Shown: one piece after another, positions 21,831-34,269 of the stretch
Layout: every line of letters starts with the position of its first letter
How positions within the stretch are numbered: the first letter of the stretch is position 1
NCBI GenBank assembly: GCA_014904845.1
Contig: MU119302.1
Span: 1 to 64,000, forward strand
DNA from: Acephala macrosclerotiorum
Taxonomy: Eukaryota > Ascomycota > Leotiomycetes > Helotiales > Mollisiaceae
Length of the DNA stretch: 64,000 bases
Direction: 5' to 3'
Program-made: the position numbers and the translations under genes
Notes under the pieces: model-generated
Told to the model about the DNA's origin: nothing
Databases searched by the model: none
The model's input: the letters and a program-made list of their open reading frames with translations, nothing else

Positions 21831-22486
21831 GGTCCTGATTCATTAATTCGGGGCTGGTCGGATTGCTTTGTTGACGAGCTCCATCAAGTTTGATGAATGG
21901 GTGGAAGTTATAAGCACCAGACTGTAGAGCAATCGCCAAAAAAGCTGCACCGCCAGAACGAGCATAGCTCAGAACATCCTCGCAAAGCCTTACGACAATT
22001 CTTTGGCTATGCAAGCGATATCAACTTTGATTCCATGACACAATAAGATCTTAGTGGTGCAGGAATTACCGTTGATGGAGGTGATTGAACTCTGGTTGAA
22101 GACCCTTTTTATCAACCCGGCTAATTTTGACATGTCCAATGCAAGATCTGGCATCCCTTTGAATTGAAACGATTTTGCTTCTAGAAGGATCTTGGCACTC
22201 GTTCCCTTTCATAATTCGAGAGCTTCTTTCAATAGCCACCCCTTTTGCAAGATCTCAAAATATTGCGCATCTCCTATGCAACTTTCATAGCCAAGGCCGC
22301 AACATTCTTTTCGGCATTGAAACATGCAACAAGTGCTACCTTATCTTGGAACATAGAAAATGCGCATTGAGAGCTATAATCAAACATTAAATGTCTATTG
22401 CCTGGTCAAGCTGCATAACTCCTCTCAGGTCCAGTACTGGCCGTCTGCCGATTTCAGTCTTCGATGCCCTGCAGCACCTTCCTACT
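21831..22486. other. Intergenic, no gene recognised
   Basis: Small open frames only. Downstream of the WW gene's stop there is no trace of a HECT ligase domain in any frame I read, which matters for interpreting that gene. Confidence 0.5.
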
Positions 22487-23648
<1,162 letters not shown>

Positions 23649-24563
23649 ATGCCTTCTCCCCTCCAATGCCCCCGCCTTCTCCGAACACTTTCATACCAGA
23701 AGCTCTTCTTCTGTCTCCTCATCGTCTCAATACCTCTATTACTCTACCTCGTAATTTTCTTCGCGATCCCCCTGTACCGCGCACTCGAATACGAAACAGC
23801 CTATTGGAATGAACTCGAACGTCTCTCCATGATCGACATGGTGTGGGAAACTGTTCCCGGCCTGCAATACAGCAACGAGCCTCGACCACCTGCATACAAT
23901 CAGCGCCTCCTCCCCAAAATCCACGACATCGCACAACTAGCAACCAATGGGTGGCAGACCCAGCTTGGACTACACAAAGACGGATATGCCGAGTACCCAG
24001 GTCAGCAGAGGTGGATCTACGCGGCTGGAACACCGAAGAAGGAGCCTTCGTTCTGGGAGAGGCATAGCTGGTCGATGGCACCGAACGGGAGCTGTGTCGA
24101 CGCCCCGCATATCTGCCACGGCTTCAACTCAGCTTTTGACCATACCGTTGAGTTGCAGCATACACATCGGCGAGCGTCTGCTGCGAGTTTGGTGTTTATG
24201 GATTGTGATGTTACGCCGGCTTTGTGCGACGAGTTCGGCATTGATGCGGTCATGTTGATGCATTTGCAAACTATGATGCCGTGTACAAACAAGAAAGTCG
24301 GGGTGTTTGATCCAATTTGTAGCGTCAGGTGGAGCAAGTTCAGCTTGCCATTGTTGAAGATGCCTTGGACGAAGCAAGTTAAGATTGCAGGTTATATTGT
24401 ACCTGTTTTCCCAACCTATGAGGAGCAGCTCGCTAGCTTGGTGGGGTGGGATGGGAGCGAGGCCACGGTTGATCCATCCGTGGACTCTGTGATTGAGAAC
24501 TTCGTGGATGTTGAGATGTACGAGACACGACGGAAGATGGAGGAAGCTATGGGTATGCTGTAA
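23649..24563 (+). CDS. Type II membrane protein with thioredoxin-like segment
   Basis: A single exon of 304 residues from the ATG at 23649. After a short basic N-terminus there is one long hydrophobic segment (residues about 17-45, including FFCLLIVSIPLLLYLVIFFA), so the rest is expected on the lumenal or outer side. The segment SLVFMDCDVTPALCDEFGID is like the strand and loop of thioredoxin/PDI folds that follow the active site (DCDxxPxLCDEFGI), but the redox CxxC itself is not visible. Several Cys and Trp residues suggest a disulfide-bonded lumenal domain. The family is not recognised by name; a thioredoxin-like fold is inference from the one motif. Confidence 0.7.
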   Translation: MPSPLQCPRLLRTLSYQKLFFCLLIVSIPLLLYLVIFFAIPLYRALEYETAYWNELERLSMIDMVWETVPGLQYSNEPRPPAYNQRLLPKIHDIAQLATNGWQTQLGLHKDGYAEYPGQQRWIYAAGTPKKEPSFWERHSWSMAPNGSCVDAPHICHGFNSAFDHTVELQHTHRRASAASLVFMDCDVTPALCDEFGIDAVMLMHLQTMMPCTNKKVGVFDPICSVRWSKFSLPLLKMPWTKQVKIAGYIVPVFPTYEEQLASLVGWDGSEATVDPSVDSVIENFVDVEMYETRRKMEEAMGML

Positions 24564-25081
24564 GCATCGTGTGCTACGCGCAGACCGGCATATCAATGGC
24601 AGTGCCGCAAAGACCATTTCCGCTATCCGAGACGAGCTGATCAGGATACAGTTCAGAGCAAATCCCTCAGGAGCACCTCATTGGTCTTGAAGTTAAAGGT
24701 CGCTAGTGCGGTCACGTGGATACTCTCCTTGTCCAACTTTGCATATTCACTCGGCAAAGTTCGCCATATTTTCTGTGTCTATAGATGTCCCCGTTGTACC
24801 TGAGTCTTCATCAACAAAGCAACTACCATACGGTTGCATCATCCCCTCCAACCTTTCCTTCAAGGCATCTACGACGAGTCGGCAACCATTGAGCGCAAAG
24901 CGCATTCATTTCCTTACAAATCCGCGTATAAGACGCCTCGACGCGCACCCTCCTAGATATAGACACTGTGGACATATCCTTCATCTACTAGTGTGGAAGG
25001 ACGCCCACAAAAGAATCTCTAGGCCAAGTCGCTCTACCGAGTCACGGCCAACCGAACGAGACTGCATCTTCTAGATTGTCA
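24564..25081. other. Intergenic, no gene recognised
   Basis: A 122-codon plus-strand frame (24706-25074) has no family resemblance and low-complexity composition. I do not call it a gene. Confidence 0.45.
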
Positions 25082-25950
25082 ATGACAGGGGGAATCGAGA
25101 TAGAAGAGCCCACCACGTCTAATATTGCCAATTTGATCAATGCCAATAGGGTCGAAGCTAGAGGTAAAGATCAGTATCCTAGCCTCATCGTACAGGAATC
25201 ACCATCTCCCCGCAACTTACTCAATGCCATCAAGTCAGAATTTACTCGAGAGGTCCACTGAGCAGAGGAAGCTACCATCGCGGCAACCACCGCCCAACAA
25301 ATGCTCGATACAGCCAGTGTGGGATTAGTTTTGGCAAAGGTCGGCCTGGCTGAACTCTGTGAAGATACATTGAGATGCTACTCAGAGTCTTACGAGTAGG
25401 GGTTAGGAGGTAAACTCTTATGTATAGTGCTGAGGACGATAACCTCACCTTATCGCCTGACGAGGCTCCTGCTGCTCGGATTCTCGAGCCTGAGACAGGA
25501 ATATCGAAGAAGATCATAGCACAAAGTGTCCCAGTCCAGCATGCTGAAGAAAACGGCTCAGAAGGTATTCCAGAGGTCGGCGCTGGACAGGGAGAAACCC
25601 CTGCTATATCAAATTCCACTTTCTGTCCGGGACAAATAGCCAACAACGTTCAGAGAGACGCTCTCCATCCTATCGCTGACCAGAAACCTGCAGCAATCGG
25701 GAAGCAGAAGCTTAAAATTGCCGAGGCTGAGCAACAGGAAACCTCAACGGCCATCGAACAGGAGTGGCTTGAGAAACAGAATGAGGCGACCGCAGCTCGT
25801 CTCAGAGTGGCTGAGCGAATCAGGAAGCAGAGACAGCACGAGGAAAGAGTGTATGCAATTGTATCTGCTTTCGTTCCGCTCGTGATTATCGGGGTCTATT
25901 CTTTTGGGTGTACGCCTTCGTTCTTGGCAATTAGGTCAAGGCTTACCTAA
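25082..25950 (+). pseudogene. Hypothetical protein, interrupted, with C-terminal membrane segment
   Basis: A first frame starts at ATG 25082 (MTGGIEIEEPTTSNIAN), meets a TGA at 25259-25261 and continues in the same frame with helix-like sequence (EEATIAATTAQQMLDTASVG, then VLAKVGLAELCEDTL) to a TAG near 25398. A second frame, 25420-25950, carries an acidic, Gln/Glu/Lys-rich region that could form a coiled coil (about residues 95-145) and one hydrophobic segment near the end (VYAIVSAFVPLVIIGVYSFG). I found no intron that joins the frames. It may be one gene broken by a stop and a frameshift, or only the second part may be expressed. No family is recognised. Confidence 0.4.
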
Positions 25951-26559
25951 TGTGTGGTTTTATTTTGTACTTTGGAAAGGTCATTGGAATATGGTTGGAG
26001 CACGGAGTAATGGTCAAGGGATATGAGCTTGGCAAAGCACTCATTAGCGATGGATGAGCATGATAGCAAGCGAGTAGTAATTCATGATTGTATGAACAGA
26101 TCTCGGTCCCATCTCTCGGCTTTCTGTTTTCAAGGTCTCTTAATGGATACGAGGTATCTCATGGTGTCAATATCTGTTCCGCAAGTGCGGACTGTTTGGT
26201 GCAATTGGTATCATTTGACGCTTCTTTGCCCTTGGTTCCACGCATCCGGGAAGAAGAACGTCTCTTCTGAATTGTGGAGTTTAGAACGTCGTATTGCCGT
26301 TCTATGTTGGGTATGGATATATGGTACATCAAATAGAGTGTTCATAGAATCAATTCATGCGATAGTGGTCATTTTTAAAGTGTTTTTATGACATCCTCTG
26401 ACCCTGTTGCAATCCTAACATGATCCAACCCACGCTGTCCATATCCTGGTCTCAACGGAGCTTCCAAAGTCCTAGCTGCCCCTAGCCACCCTTGCGCGCC
26501 GGTGTTGTGACAACACAATGAACGACGACACACTGATAGTCACCAGTTCATCTGGTAAT
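25951..26559. other. Intergenic, no gene recognised
   Basis: Only short frames without family resemblance. No repeats or RNA genes were seen. Confidence 0.5.
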
Positions 26560-27590
26560 TTACTCAACTCTAGGAGTTACAACAACTTCCTCCTCCTCCT
26601 TCTCCTTGAAAACCGAATCCGTGTTCTCGATAGTATCGTTACCCGGCGTCGAACTAGCTGTAATGGCAATCGCATCGTAGTCGTGCATTTCTCGTAAAAC
26701 GAATAGGCTTTGCCGTTCATCTTGCAGAAATATGTGAAATGCGGACGCATCTGCCGGAAATCTTTCTCAAGAACGCTGTCTTGTAGAGATCGATTGCGGG
26801 GGAGTATGGTCCCGGCTTAGCCACAGGCTTTAGACGCGGTTTCAAGCGAGCGAGAGCCGTAGCGATCGCATTCATTCTGAGTGGCTTTGAAGAAACTCCA
26901 TGTGAGACATGCTGGTCAAGCGCACTGACCGTAGTGATTGGTGGCCTGTTTCACTCGTACCCTTCACCTCGGGATCCACGGCCTCCGATGCTCGAAGGAT
27001 ATCGCCGGTGCTCTCTTTCGTGAAAGGGATCCATCAAACAAGACTCTCATACGGCAAATCGTTGAACGAAGTTACTTGCAATTATTGTATCAGCAAGCTA
27101 TCCGATAGTGGGGAGTCTGAAAATTACCATGACTGCTAAGTACATTGGCTCACTACTGCCACCATTATCGTCGACTGTCAGAGGGACCACTGGGTGGCGA
27201 TGGCCTTCTTCGTTAAGCTCTCCAGTTTCATCATTGTTTCGAAGATAGTATACTTGTCCGCCGAAGTCCTTTTCCCTCAACTAGTAGACGGCCCCGAGCC
27301 CGAGTTCGAAATATTGTATCTCTGGTCCAGCATCCGCGCGCAACACGATGACTTGCTGCACCCCTTACGGTGCTGGTTGATAAGCCTTGAATGCGTCTTG
27401 GGTACTGTTCGCTATCGTCTCGATGGGGTTCGACGCGACAATTTGGACGGCAGGTGCTCCTGAAATCGACGAACAATGTTCTTATATCATTCGTGAACAG
27501 GTGGCGATCCTGTAGCAAGAGCGTAGTTGCGCCAGACGCAAAGCGCGATCGAGAACCGAGGACTTTGCTGCAGGTTGATACAATTGACGT
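26560..27590 (-). pseudogene. Relic of the HPVV/VTSF family, copy A
   Basis: Minus-strand frames read as one broken gene. An upstream part (SGAPAVQIVASNPIETIANS, GVQQVIVLRADAGPEIQYFE) is cut by TAA and TAG. Then FGGQVYYLRNNDETGELNEE and GHRHPVVPLTVDDNGGSSEP lead to an intron (donor ATG|GTAATT near 27126) and the VTSFNDLPYESLV block, followed by a TGA. The readable tail ends at a TAA at 26560 (HDYDAIAITASSTPGNDTIE, a Glu/Lys run). The GG-x-V-Y-x-L, HPVV and VTSF motifs recur in the pseudogene at 32.7-34.3 kb. The splice frame at VTSF is one base off. I recall similar uncharacterised fungal proteins with HPVVVL...VTSF blocks, but cannot name the family. Not functional as it stands. Confidence 0.5.
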
Positions 27591-28884
27591 TCGTAGCTAG
27601 CGCCCTAATGGTCACCAAGCGCGCTTCAATCAAAGTTGTCTCTTGTGTGTGCTGGCGATGTTGAAGCCAAGAAACGATCTCGGAATGCAGTCATCCAATA
27701 TTTGCGCTAGGGCCGCAAGATGGTTTGATGCTGCACCCAAAGGGATGATGACTTTCAATAATCCAAAATAGATTGAGCTATGATTCGATGAAAATAATAG
27801 CAGAAATGACATCGAGGGATCCCAGACGGAACTATAGATGAGAGCTGAAATGGCTTGTTTCAAACCCTTTCGTTGAGGCTAGACGTTGGAGATCTAGGAC
27901 AGGATCGAAGTGATTCGCTGTATAGATAAATAATATATAGCCGCACTTCACAAACGCGATGGCCGTTGCACGAAGCTCTCGTCTTGACCAAGAAGCATCT
28001 GACAAGTGACATCGGATCTTTCCCGACCTTCATCCCATAGATATACTTCTCTATATTCGGGCATGGCTTTCGATGGCAGTATTAGAAGGCTTGTGGGAAG
28101 AAGGGATAGCATGTACCCAAGATAAAGCCACGCTCGACGCGATTTCCAGATCTGGCAAATTGGCAAGGTCATCCGCACTTGCCAACTAGATCAGAGGTGA
28201 TGGACAGCAAACATCAAGCGTCAAACATAACTTAAATGATCTGACGAGATTCTGGGAAATATCAAATCCTAGGATGGGCATAAGGACTTCTGGAAGCCAA
28301 GATGCCTGTTGAAAAGTAGTTCAAGGGATAAGCGATCCCGGCGTCGGAAAACGAGGCTTGGCCATCTTGGGGGGTTTCGGAGACGAGAATTTCAAGCACT
28401 GAGCTCCCAAGTCGTTGAAGCAATAGGGAATGGCTTATGAGACACTGTAGAAAGAAAGAGGTGGATGAGGAGGAAGAATTATTTGTGAAGAAAAGTTCGT
28501 GGCCGTTGAAAGTTTTCGCTTTACTAGCGTCAGGCGAAGTGGTGAGTGGTGCCGAAGCTTTTAGGTTATTGATAATGATGCTCATGATAATAGCGATGCG
28601 GCTTTGCTGCTCAATGCTTGATCAGAGAATTTTGAAATTGAACAGGAATGCGAGTTCTCAAGCGTTGAGCTGCCCCGTCTTATGGCCAGAATACTCAATG
28701 GAGTGGTATGCCCAACTTCCTGTGCATGGGATTAGGCTCATATGCAAGTAATTCCAGAAGGATGCATTGAAATTTGAGCAGACTCCAGTGCAGCAGCTTT
28801 TTCTGGATGCAGTAATGTGATACGTTTTTCTGAAGACGTGGAGAACGTAGAGAGCCATTTAGTCAATGTGTCACGGTCCGTTTC
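27591..28884. other. Intergenic or relic DNA, no gene called
   Basis: Minus-strand frames at 27948-28178 (with EYREVYLWDEGRERSDV) and 28262-28585 are moderately protein-like but have no recognisable family or splice context. They may be further debris of the adjacent pseudogene. Confidence 0.4.
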
Positions 28885-29515
28885 TCAACCCTGTTGCCGG
28901 AAGATCCACTGATAACCGTCCCAGTATTTGTACTTTTGAGAGTCTTCATCCCACACCTGGGCAGATGATGGTGATGATCCTGTATCTGCAGTTTGTGCCG
29001 GGGCCCATTCCGCCGTTTTTCCGTCAGCCGCCCAGCGCCAATATCTGTCAGTCTTTAGGTCCAACTGCCAATCGTTTGCAGACGAGCTCCCGGCCCCGGC
29101 TGCTTGAGACTCAGAAGCCGTAGCTTCATCAGGCCCTTTATTGAAAGGCTTCAAGGCAGGATCCGAAAATATCACACTTCCATCTGGGTACGCGTGAAAT
29201 GATGACAACCGCTTTTTCCCGTTTGCACTCCCTTCCCCTATTCTACCTGAGGCGTGCATTGGCTCGCTACTATCTGGGGTTTCATGTGGGTTTCCCCTGC
29301 ACGCGAGGTCAGATATTGACAAGTCTGGAGTGGGGTAGAAGGGCCGAGTACTGGATGATCCCGACTTTTGCTTTGGCCGCGAATTGAGACGGCAACGTAT
29401 CAATCGCGCTTTCGACTGCTTTTATATACTTATCGACTTGAACTGTAGTGCCATTAAGCTTCCACTTTAAAGCTTTGGCTGCGCGTCCCGAGCTTGAAAA
29501 GCCTCGGGAAGCCAT
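28885..29515 (-). CDS. Hypothetical protein with Trp/Tyr-rich C-terminal repeats
   Basis: Two exons, 29352-29515 and 28885-29296, join in phase (Gln codon split CA|G) across a 55-bp intron with a GTACTC donor, a CTGAC branch point and a GTGCAG acceptor, giving 191 residues. The start is MASRGFSSSGRAAKALKWKL. The middle is rich in Ser, Gly and Ala. The C-terminus holds two aromatic units, DWQLDLKTDRYWRWAADGKT and VWDEDSQKYKYWDGYQWIFR, each a W...Y-W-x-W/Y pattern that resembles a short WW- or OCRE-like aromatic repeat. No enzyme motif. The function is unknown; the small size and repeats suggest a binding protein, but that is inference. Confidence 0.65.
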
Positions 29516-30199
29516 TGGGAGTATTGGGCCTCTGAAACTATAGTCAATATGTCTGCTTTGCTATGTGTCGTGGATCGGGCGAAATTTTGAGATTAACTCA
29601 CAAGGAGTCGGCTGCCTTGACCTGTATATGTTAATATGATGTGCAAGATATAACTGCTCAAGGTTGATGTCTTCTCAATGCCAGTGTTCTAATGATGGAT
29701 GGAGATTAAGCGTGCCAAAAGGGCTGCTTGTAGACAGGATAGAGTTCACGAAGTGTTGGTATTTGTGAGACCGAGTTACCTGCTCTGCCTATCCCGTTGA
29801 CATAGAATTACCCCTGTTTCCAACCAAGTGGTGCCACGCTGAGGTTCGCGATTGGTTAAGCGATTTTAAGCCCAGTCTTTCGACTGGTGATTCGGCCATT
29901 CGTGCCCTGGTTCATCTCATCACATTTATCGGCGAGACTTTCGTTTGTTTATTCCGTACGGTTGTCCCCGACCCCCGCCAATAAAACGTTGAGGATGTGG
30001 GGGCGTGCGCGCGCCCAGTCACAAGACATTTTGGAACGTTCCTTGACGCGCGCTTAACCTTATACAAAATTTCAGCGCTTCCGAGGAATCTTACCATAGT
30101 GCGCTAAGAACGGCACGACAGAGCGCTCTACGAAAGTGACAGTTGAGTCGAGAAGCGCCACTTCCGCATCCTTGCCATATTCGAATTTTAATATGGGTA
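29516..30199. other. Intergenic between divergent genes
   Basis: The 5' regions of the hypothetical gene (minus) and the kinase gene (plus). No RNA gene or repeat was recognised. Confidence 0.5.
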
Positions 30200-31851
30200 A
30201 TGTCTTACGCCCTTCTTCGTTGGAAATTCCATCACTTGGCATCCACTTCAAGTCTATCGTTAGGACGCCTCACACGACCTACCTCTGTACCGAAACGGAT
30301 GTCAGGTGTTTTACTACCACTCCAGCGACTTACAATCGCTGCGTCCTCAGATCCTATTGAAGAAGAAACTCTGCCCCACTACAATGCAAGGCATTTCTTC
30401 CCTGTCCAGCCTGGAAAGGTCTTTAGCGGGAGATACGAGACAATTGCGAAGCTTGGATACGGCAGTGGGTCCACTGTCTGGCTCGCGCGAGATTTAAATT
30501 TGTAGATCTTATATTCTCTATATTCTGCCTTTGCTGACAAGGACCTAGCGTGAAGTCAAAGGTGGAACTAGAACCTAGTGATTCTGAGCCTTTCGTGGTA
30601 CTAAAATTTTGCACTTGCGATTATGGCAACAAAGAAGCTGCTCAGCACGAGTCGCGGGTCGGTAGGCATCTCACCCACGCAAACTCTTCTCACAAAGGCA
30701 TACTGTATCTTCAGACCCCTATTGAGAGCTTCGAGGTCGCGGGGCCAAACGGCACGCACATTTGCCTAGTATTTGAGCCAATGCGGGAGACCTTATCGCT
30801 TTTCCAGTCCCGTCTCAGGCGCAAGAGATTTCCGCTCGAGCTTATGAAAATGTACTTGGTATGCCTCCTGAATGGTCTTGACTATCTTCATTCAGAGTGT
30901 CACGTCATCCATGCCGGTGAGTTGTCAACCCTTTGAGGCAGTCCGACTACCATTCACTCACCCCTTCTTTTAGATCTAAGCTTACAAAATATGCTTGTTA
31001 ACTTTGAGGACGATTCTTTGCTTGAGGAGTTCGTCCAAGCACAAATTGAAAACCCCATGCTCCAGAAGAAGAGAGACGGGTATTCAATTTATCAGTCGCA
31101 CAATCAATTTGGGCCACTTCGAGTCCAGCTTGGCCCTATAGTCCCGAAAATTGGAGACTTCGGTCATGCACGTTGGATTACCAATTCCGAGCTACAAATC
31201 GATCCAATTCAGCCAGACTATTACCGCGCACCAGAAGTCATTCTAGGAATTGGCTGGAGTTACAGTGCGGATATCTGGAATCTCGGTGTATTGGTGAGCT
31301 CCAACATGTCTCTGTATATCGTGCAGTTAGCTAATTGGACTTTTGGCAGCTTTGGAATATGTTAGAAGGCACAGGCACAAATTTGTTCGCTCAGATTCAT
31401 TCCAACAATGGGAAATACATGGCCCAAAACCACTTGGCGCAGATGATAGCGCTACTTGGACAACCGCCGAAAGAACTGATAGAGCGCGAGCTCGAAATGC
31501 GACGCTGGAATTTCGCCCCTGCAGTTGAAAATGACGAGGGAAAGCTCTGCCATAAGGTATATCAATTTTACAAGGGACCATTTTTCGATAATGAAGGTAT
31601 TATGCACACCTTCCAGCTTTCTCGTGGTGGATTAACGCTGATGTGTGATTGTAGGAGTTTTCTTGTATCCTGACCTCATTCCTTCGAAGATGAGCCTGGA
31701 GGATACAATAAGCTCTCTTGAGGGAGAGGAAAAACATGCTTTCTTAGACTTTGTGGTGAACAGTATGCTTTGTTGGGTGCCTGAGCATAGAAAGACTGCA
31801 AAAGAGTTACTAGAACATCCGTGGCTGAAAGGTAGTGAATTACCTTGGTAA
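30200..31851 (+). CDS. SRPK-like serine/threonine protein kinase
   Basis: Five exons (30200-30501, 30549-30916, 30974-31293, 31350-31596, 31655-31851) join in phase to 477 residues. Kinase motifs: glycine loop KLGYGSGSTVWLARD, ATP-binding Lys in FVVLKFC, catalytic loop VIHADLSLQNML, DFG in KIGDFGHAR, and PDYYRAPEVILGIGWSYSADIW. The two-part domain, with an insert between VIHADLSLQN and DFG, is the SRPK pattern; SRPKs phosphorylate SR splicing proteins. The family's HTDIKPEN loop reads HADLSLQN here, so the catalytic-loop Lys is replaced by Ser, as seen in many expanded fungal SRPK-like kinases. The N-terminus (MSYALLRWKFHHLASTSSL) is basic and could act as a mitochondrial signal. The upstream frame has no better ATG. 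Confidence 0.88.
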
Positions 31852-32674
31852 TGGAAAGGAGCCTTATAAATTCAATTTGAGTGCTTAAATAGAACTATTT
31901 GCTTCTAATGTGAGTATTCAATATAGCTTTGGTGACTTTTAATTGATTGAGCTCACTAGGCTTTGGCAGGTTTCGTGTAATGGAATGGGACATCCTTGGA
32001 GATGTGAGAGGGAGATCAACGACGGAAGACAAGCCAGGATTCTAAATCCCGTATCACTCGAAATGCGGATTCAAGGATAATGCGAGCCTTGGAAAGGCTG
32101 CTTAAGCATTGCGAACAAGTGTTAACAGAGCATAGACCAGTAGAACTCTACCAGGCTTCACAATGCTCCCCAGTTTCCCGACACGAGCCAACACAAAGCA
32201 TAATAGTTTTCTACTGGTGTTATAATTCCTAGTTTGGAAAAACATTGCCGTTGAATATTAAAAGTTTTTGGCTCGATCTTGGTTTTCGGAATTGATTTAA
32301 TATGATCGACCAACCGCGTGGGTGAACTATAAACCTAGGATATAGAATCTCTTGCTTTACTTCATTTTAACGATATTCTAGAATCAGGTGCACAGCTCGC
32401 CCCTCCAATTTTAAGTGATCACAGTAGGATAATAACGACGAGAGATAGCATTTGAAGTGTTGATTTACTCTTTGGTTGATGTTCTTGAGGTGAAGTACTT
32501 CTGATGTGCCCATGTACTGGTCCCAAAGCCTCACCAAAGGGAACCGTCTTAAATCTCTAAAAGCGTGTCCAAAAGCCCACTCACCAATCCAAAAGAAGCA
32601 CAAGCCATTCCCAGAAATCAAGAACCAAAATCTCCAAGATAGCATCCAAGCCTCTACTCCCAATGACTACCTCC
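31852..32674. other. Intergenic, no gene called
   Basis: A minus-strand frame (32367-32663) starting MGVEAWMLSWRFWFLISGNG overlaps a plus-strand frame. Neither resembles a known family. This may be the far 3' end of the pseudogene that follows. Confidence 0.4.
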
Positions 32675-34269
32675 TCATCCAAACCCTATCTTCGCCCAAT
32701 GGTCTCGACCGTACTCCCAACTCACCCATCCAGGCGACAGCCAAGTCCTCCAAGATCCTGCTGAAGGTCGCCCATCTGCCGATGATGGATCCCTTTCATC
32801 CGTTACTTCTTGCTCTCCATCAGATTCAGCATCAGAAACAACAAAGGCCTTGAAGGATTTTGGGCCCGGGAGTTTGGACTCTTGGTGGAGGGCAGAGCCG
32901 TGAGGATCGCGGGTTAGTTCCCTGTCTCCCCGAACTCAATCATCGAGCTCGTAATACTCGGGAGGTCTTTGAAAGACATGCTTTCTGTATCCCCCTTGCT
33001 CAGTGGTCTCAGGGGGACTGAGGTGCTTCATCGGCTGGTGTCCAACCTGACGTCCATTACCGGTCATACTCCAGCAGCTGTGTGATGCCGAGAACTTCTT
33101 TCACGCCAGAAAATTAGGAGTTGCCAGCAGGTTCAGGCTCATCAGGGGACCAGCTTGGAGCCCACTTAAGATCAGGACTCGGGGGTGTTATTTCGCTGTC
33201 CCGGGGGAGGCTCGATCGGGACTGAGAATGAAGTACTGTATTCGTAGACGTAGTGCTGCCGATTGAAGGTATTCCAGCATTCGTCGCTACGCCCATTTTA
33301 CTGTTCTAAGCGTTCATACCAGGCTGCAGCGCCAACTTCCTTCCGGGGAGGGGCTCGTCATGCCCATCAGGTATCCCCACAGCGCTCATCAGCGTCTGAA
33401 AGCTCGCAAAGGATAGCCGAGCGGGACCGGAGCTCGATATCCCGTCCTACCAAACTTTCAACGCTTCAGCAGGGAGTTCCAACGTCCTGTCGGTGCGTAA
33501 ATAAGATAGTCTGTCAAGCTGTCTTCGGCCCAGGTATAGGAGATCGGTTGGGGTGCTGGGTCCATTTTATAAAGGGTTTTGGAATGAGGGTACGTCCTTC
33601 ATGAGTGGGAGGGAGTGGAGGACGTCTGTCCGATCTCGAATGCCGCGTTTAGTTGTCCATTCTTCTAAGGACATATCTCGGAATGAGGTAACTTTACATT
33701 GTTAGTGATGCTTTTGCGGGAAGGGATATAGAAAGCAGTATAGAGGTAGGAAGAGGTCGAATTACTTACGATCGCGACACTGTAGAATGCCCCTTATAGC
33801 CGGTCTCTGGGCGCAACACCACTACAGGCCGAAGACAACCATCATCGCTGTATTCGTGCCTATGCCCGTTCTTGAGCAGCTCGAATATCGTGTATGTGCT
33901 ATTTTTCCCCTTCTTCTTGAGCCAGTAGATTCCACCAGATTCGAACGGTGGTGGTTGCGAGTTGGACGTGTTTGATTGCGATTGAGTAGCAGCCTGACTG
34001 TCGTAGCTGCTGGCAGTCATTCCTTGCTCTGGGGTGCGCTAGCGCAAGGCTCCTTCTTGCTTCAGGGAGGGGATCACTAGGGGAATGGAGGCATTGATAC
34101 TTTCTTCGCGCGGTTGTGCATTGGCGTTTTGTGATTGGAAAGCACTCTGATCCTGGCCAATGTTTGTAGTCGAACCTTGCGGTGCTGATCTATCTGAGAG
34201 GGAGTCATCTTGCGCAGGAATGTCCTTCTTAATTCTCGGCACCTTGTGGTAGAATTGGGGCGGGGGCAT
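32675..34269 (-). pseudogene. RIP-type pseudogene of the HPVV/VTSF family, copy B
   Basis: A long minus-strand gene relic from the ATG at 34269 (MPPPQFYHKVPRIKKD). A Gln/Ser-rich N-terminus leads into SGGIYWLKKKGKN, CLRPVVVLRPETGYK, an indel, FYSVAI, a 77-bp intron (33693-33769, GTAAGT, CTAAC branch) and TSFRDMSLEEWTTKRGIRDR. The same frame continues through LSYLRTDRTLELPAEALKVW and ISSSGPARLSFASFQTLMSA, then a Ser/Pro-rich tail to about 33100. A shifted frame continues with KSFKAFVVSDAESDGEQEVT and SWRTWLSPGW to a TGA at 32675. Five in-frame stops between 34045 and 33110 are all TAA or TAG, each one C-to-T change from a Gln codon. At least two frameshifts are also present. It is clearly non-functional; the original protein's role is unknown. 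Confidence 0.65.
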
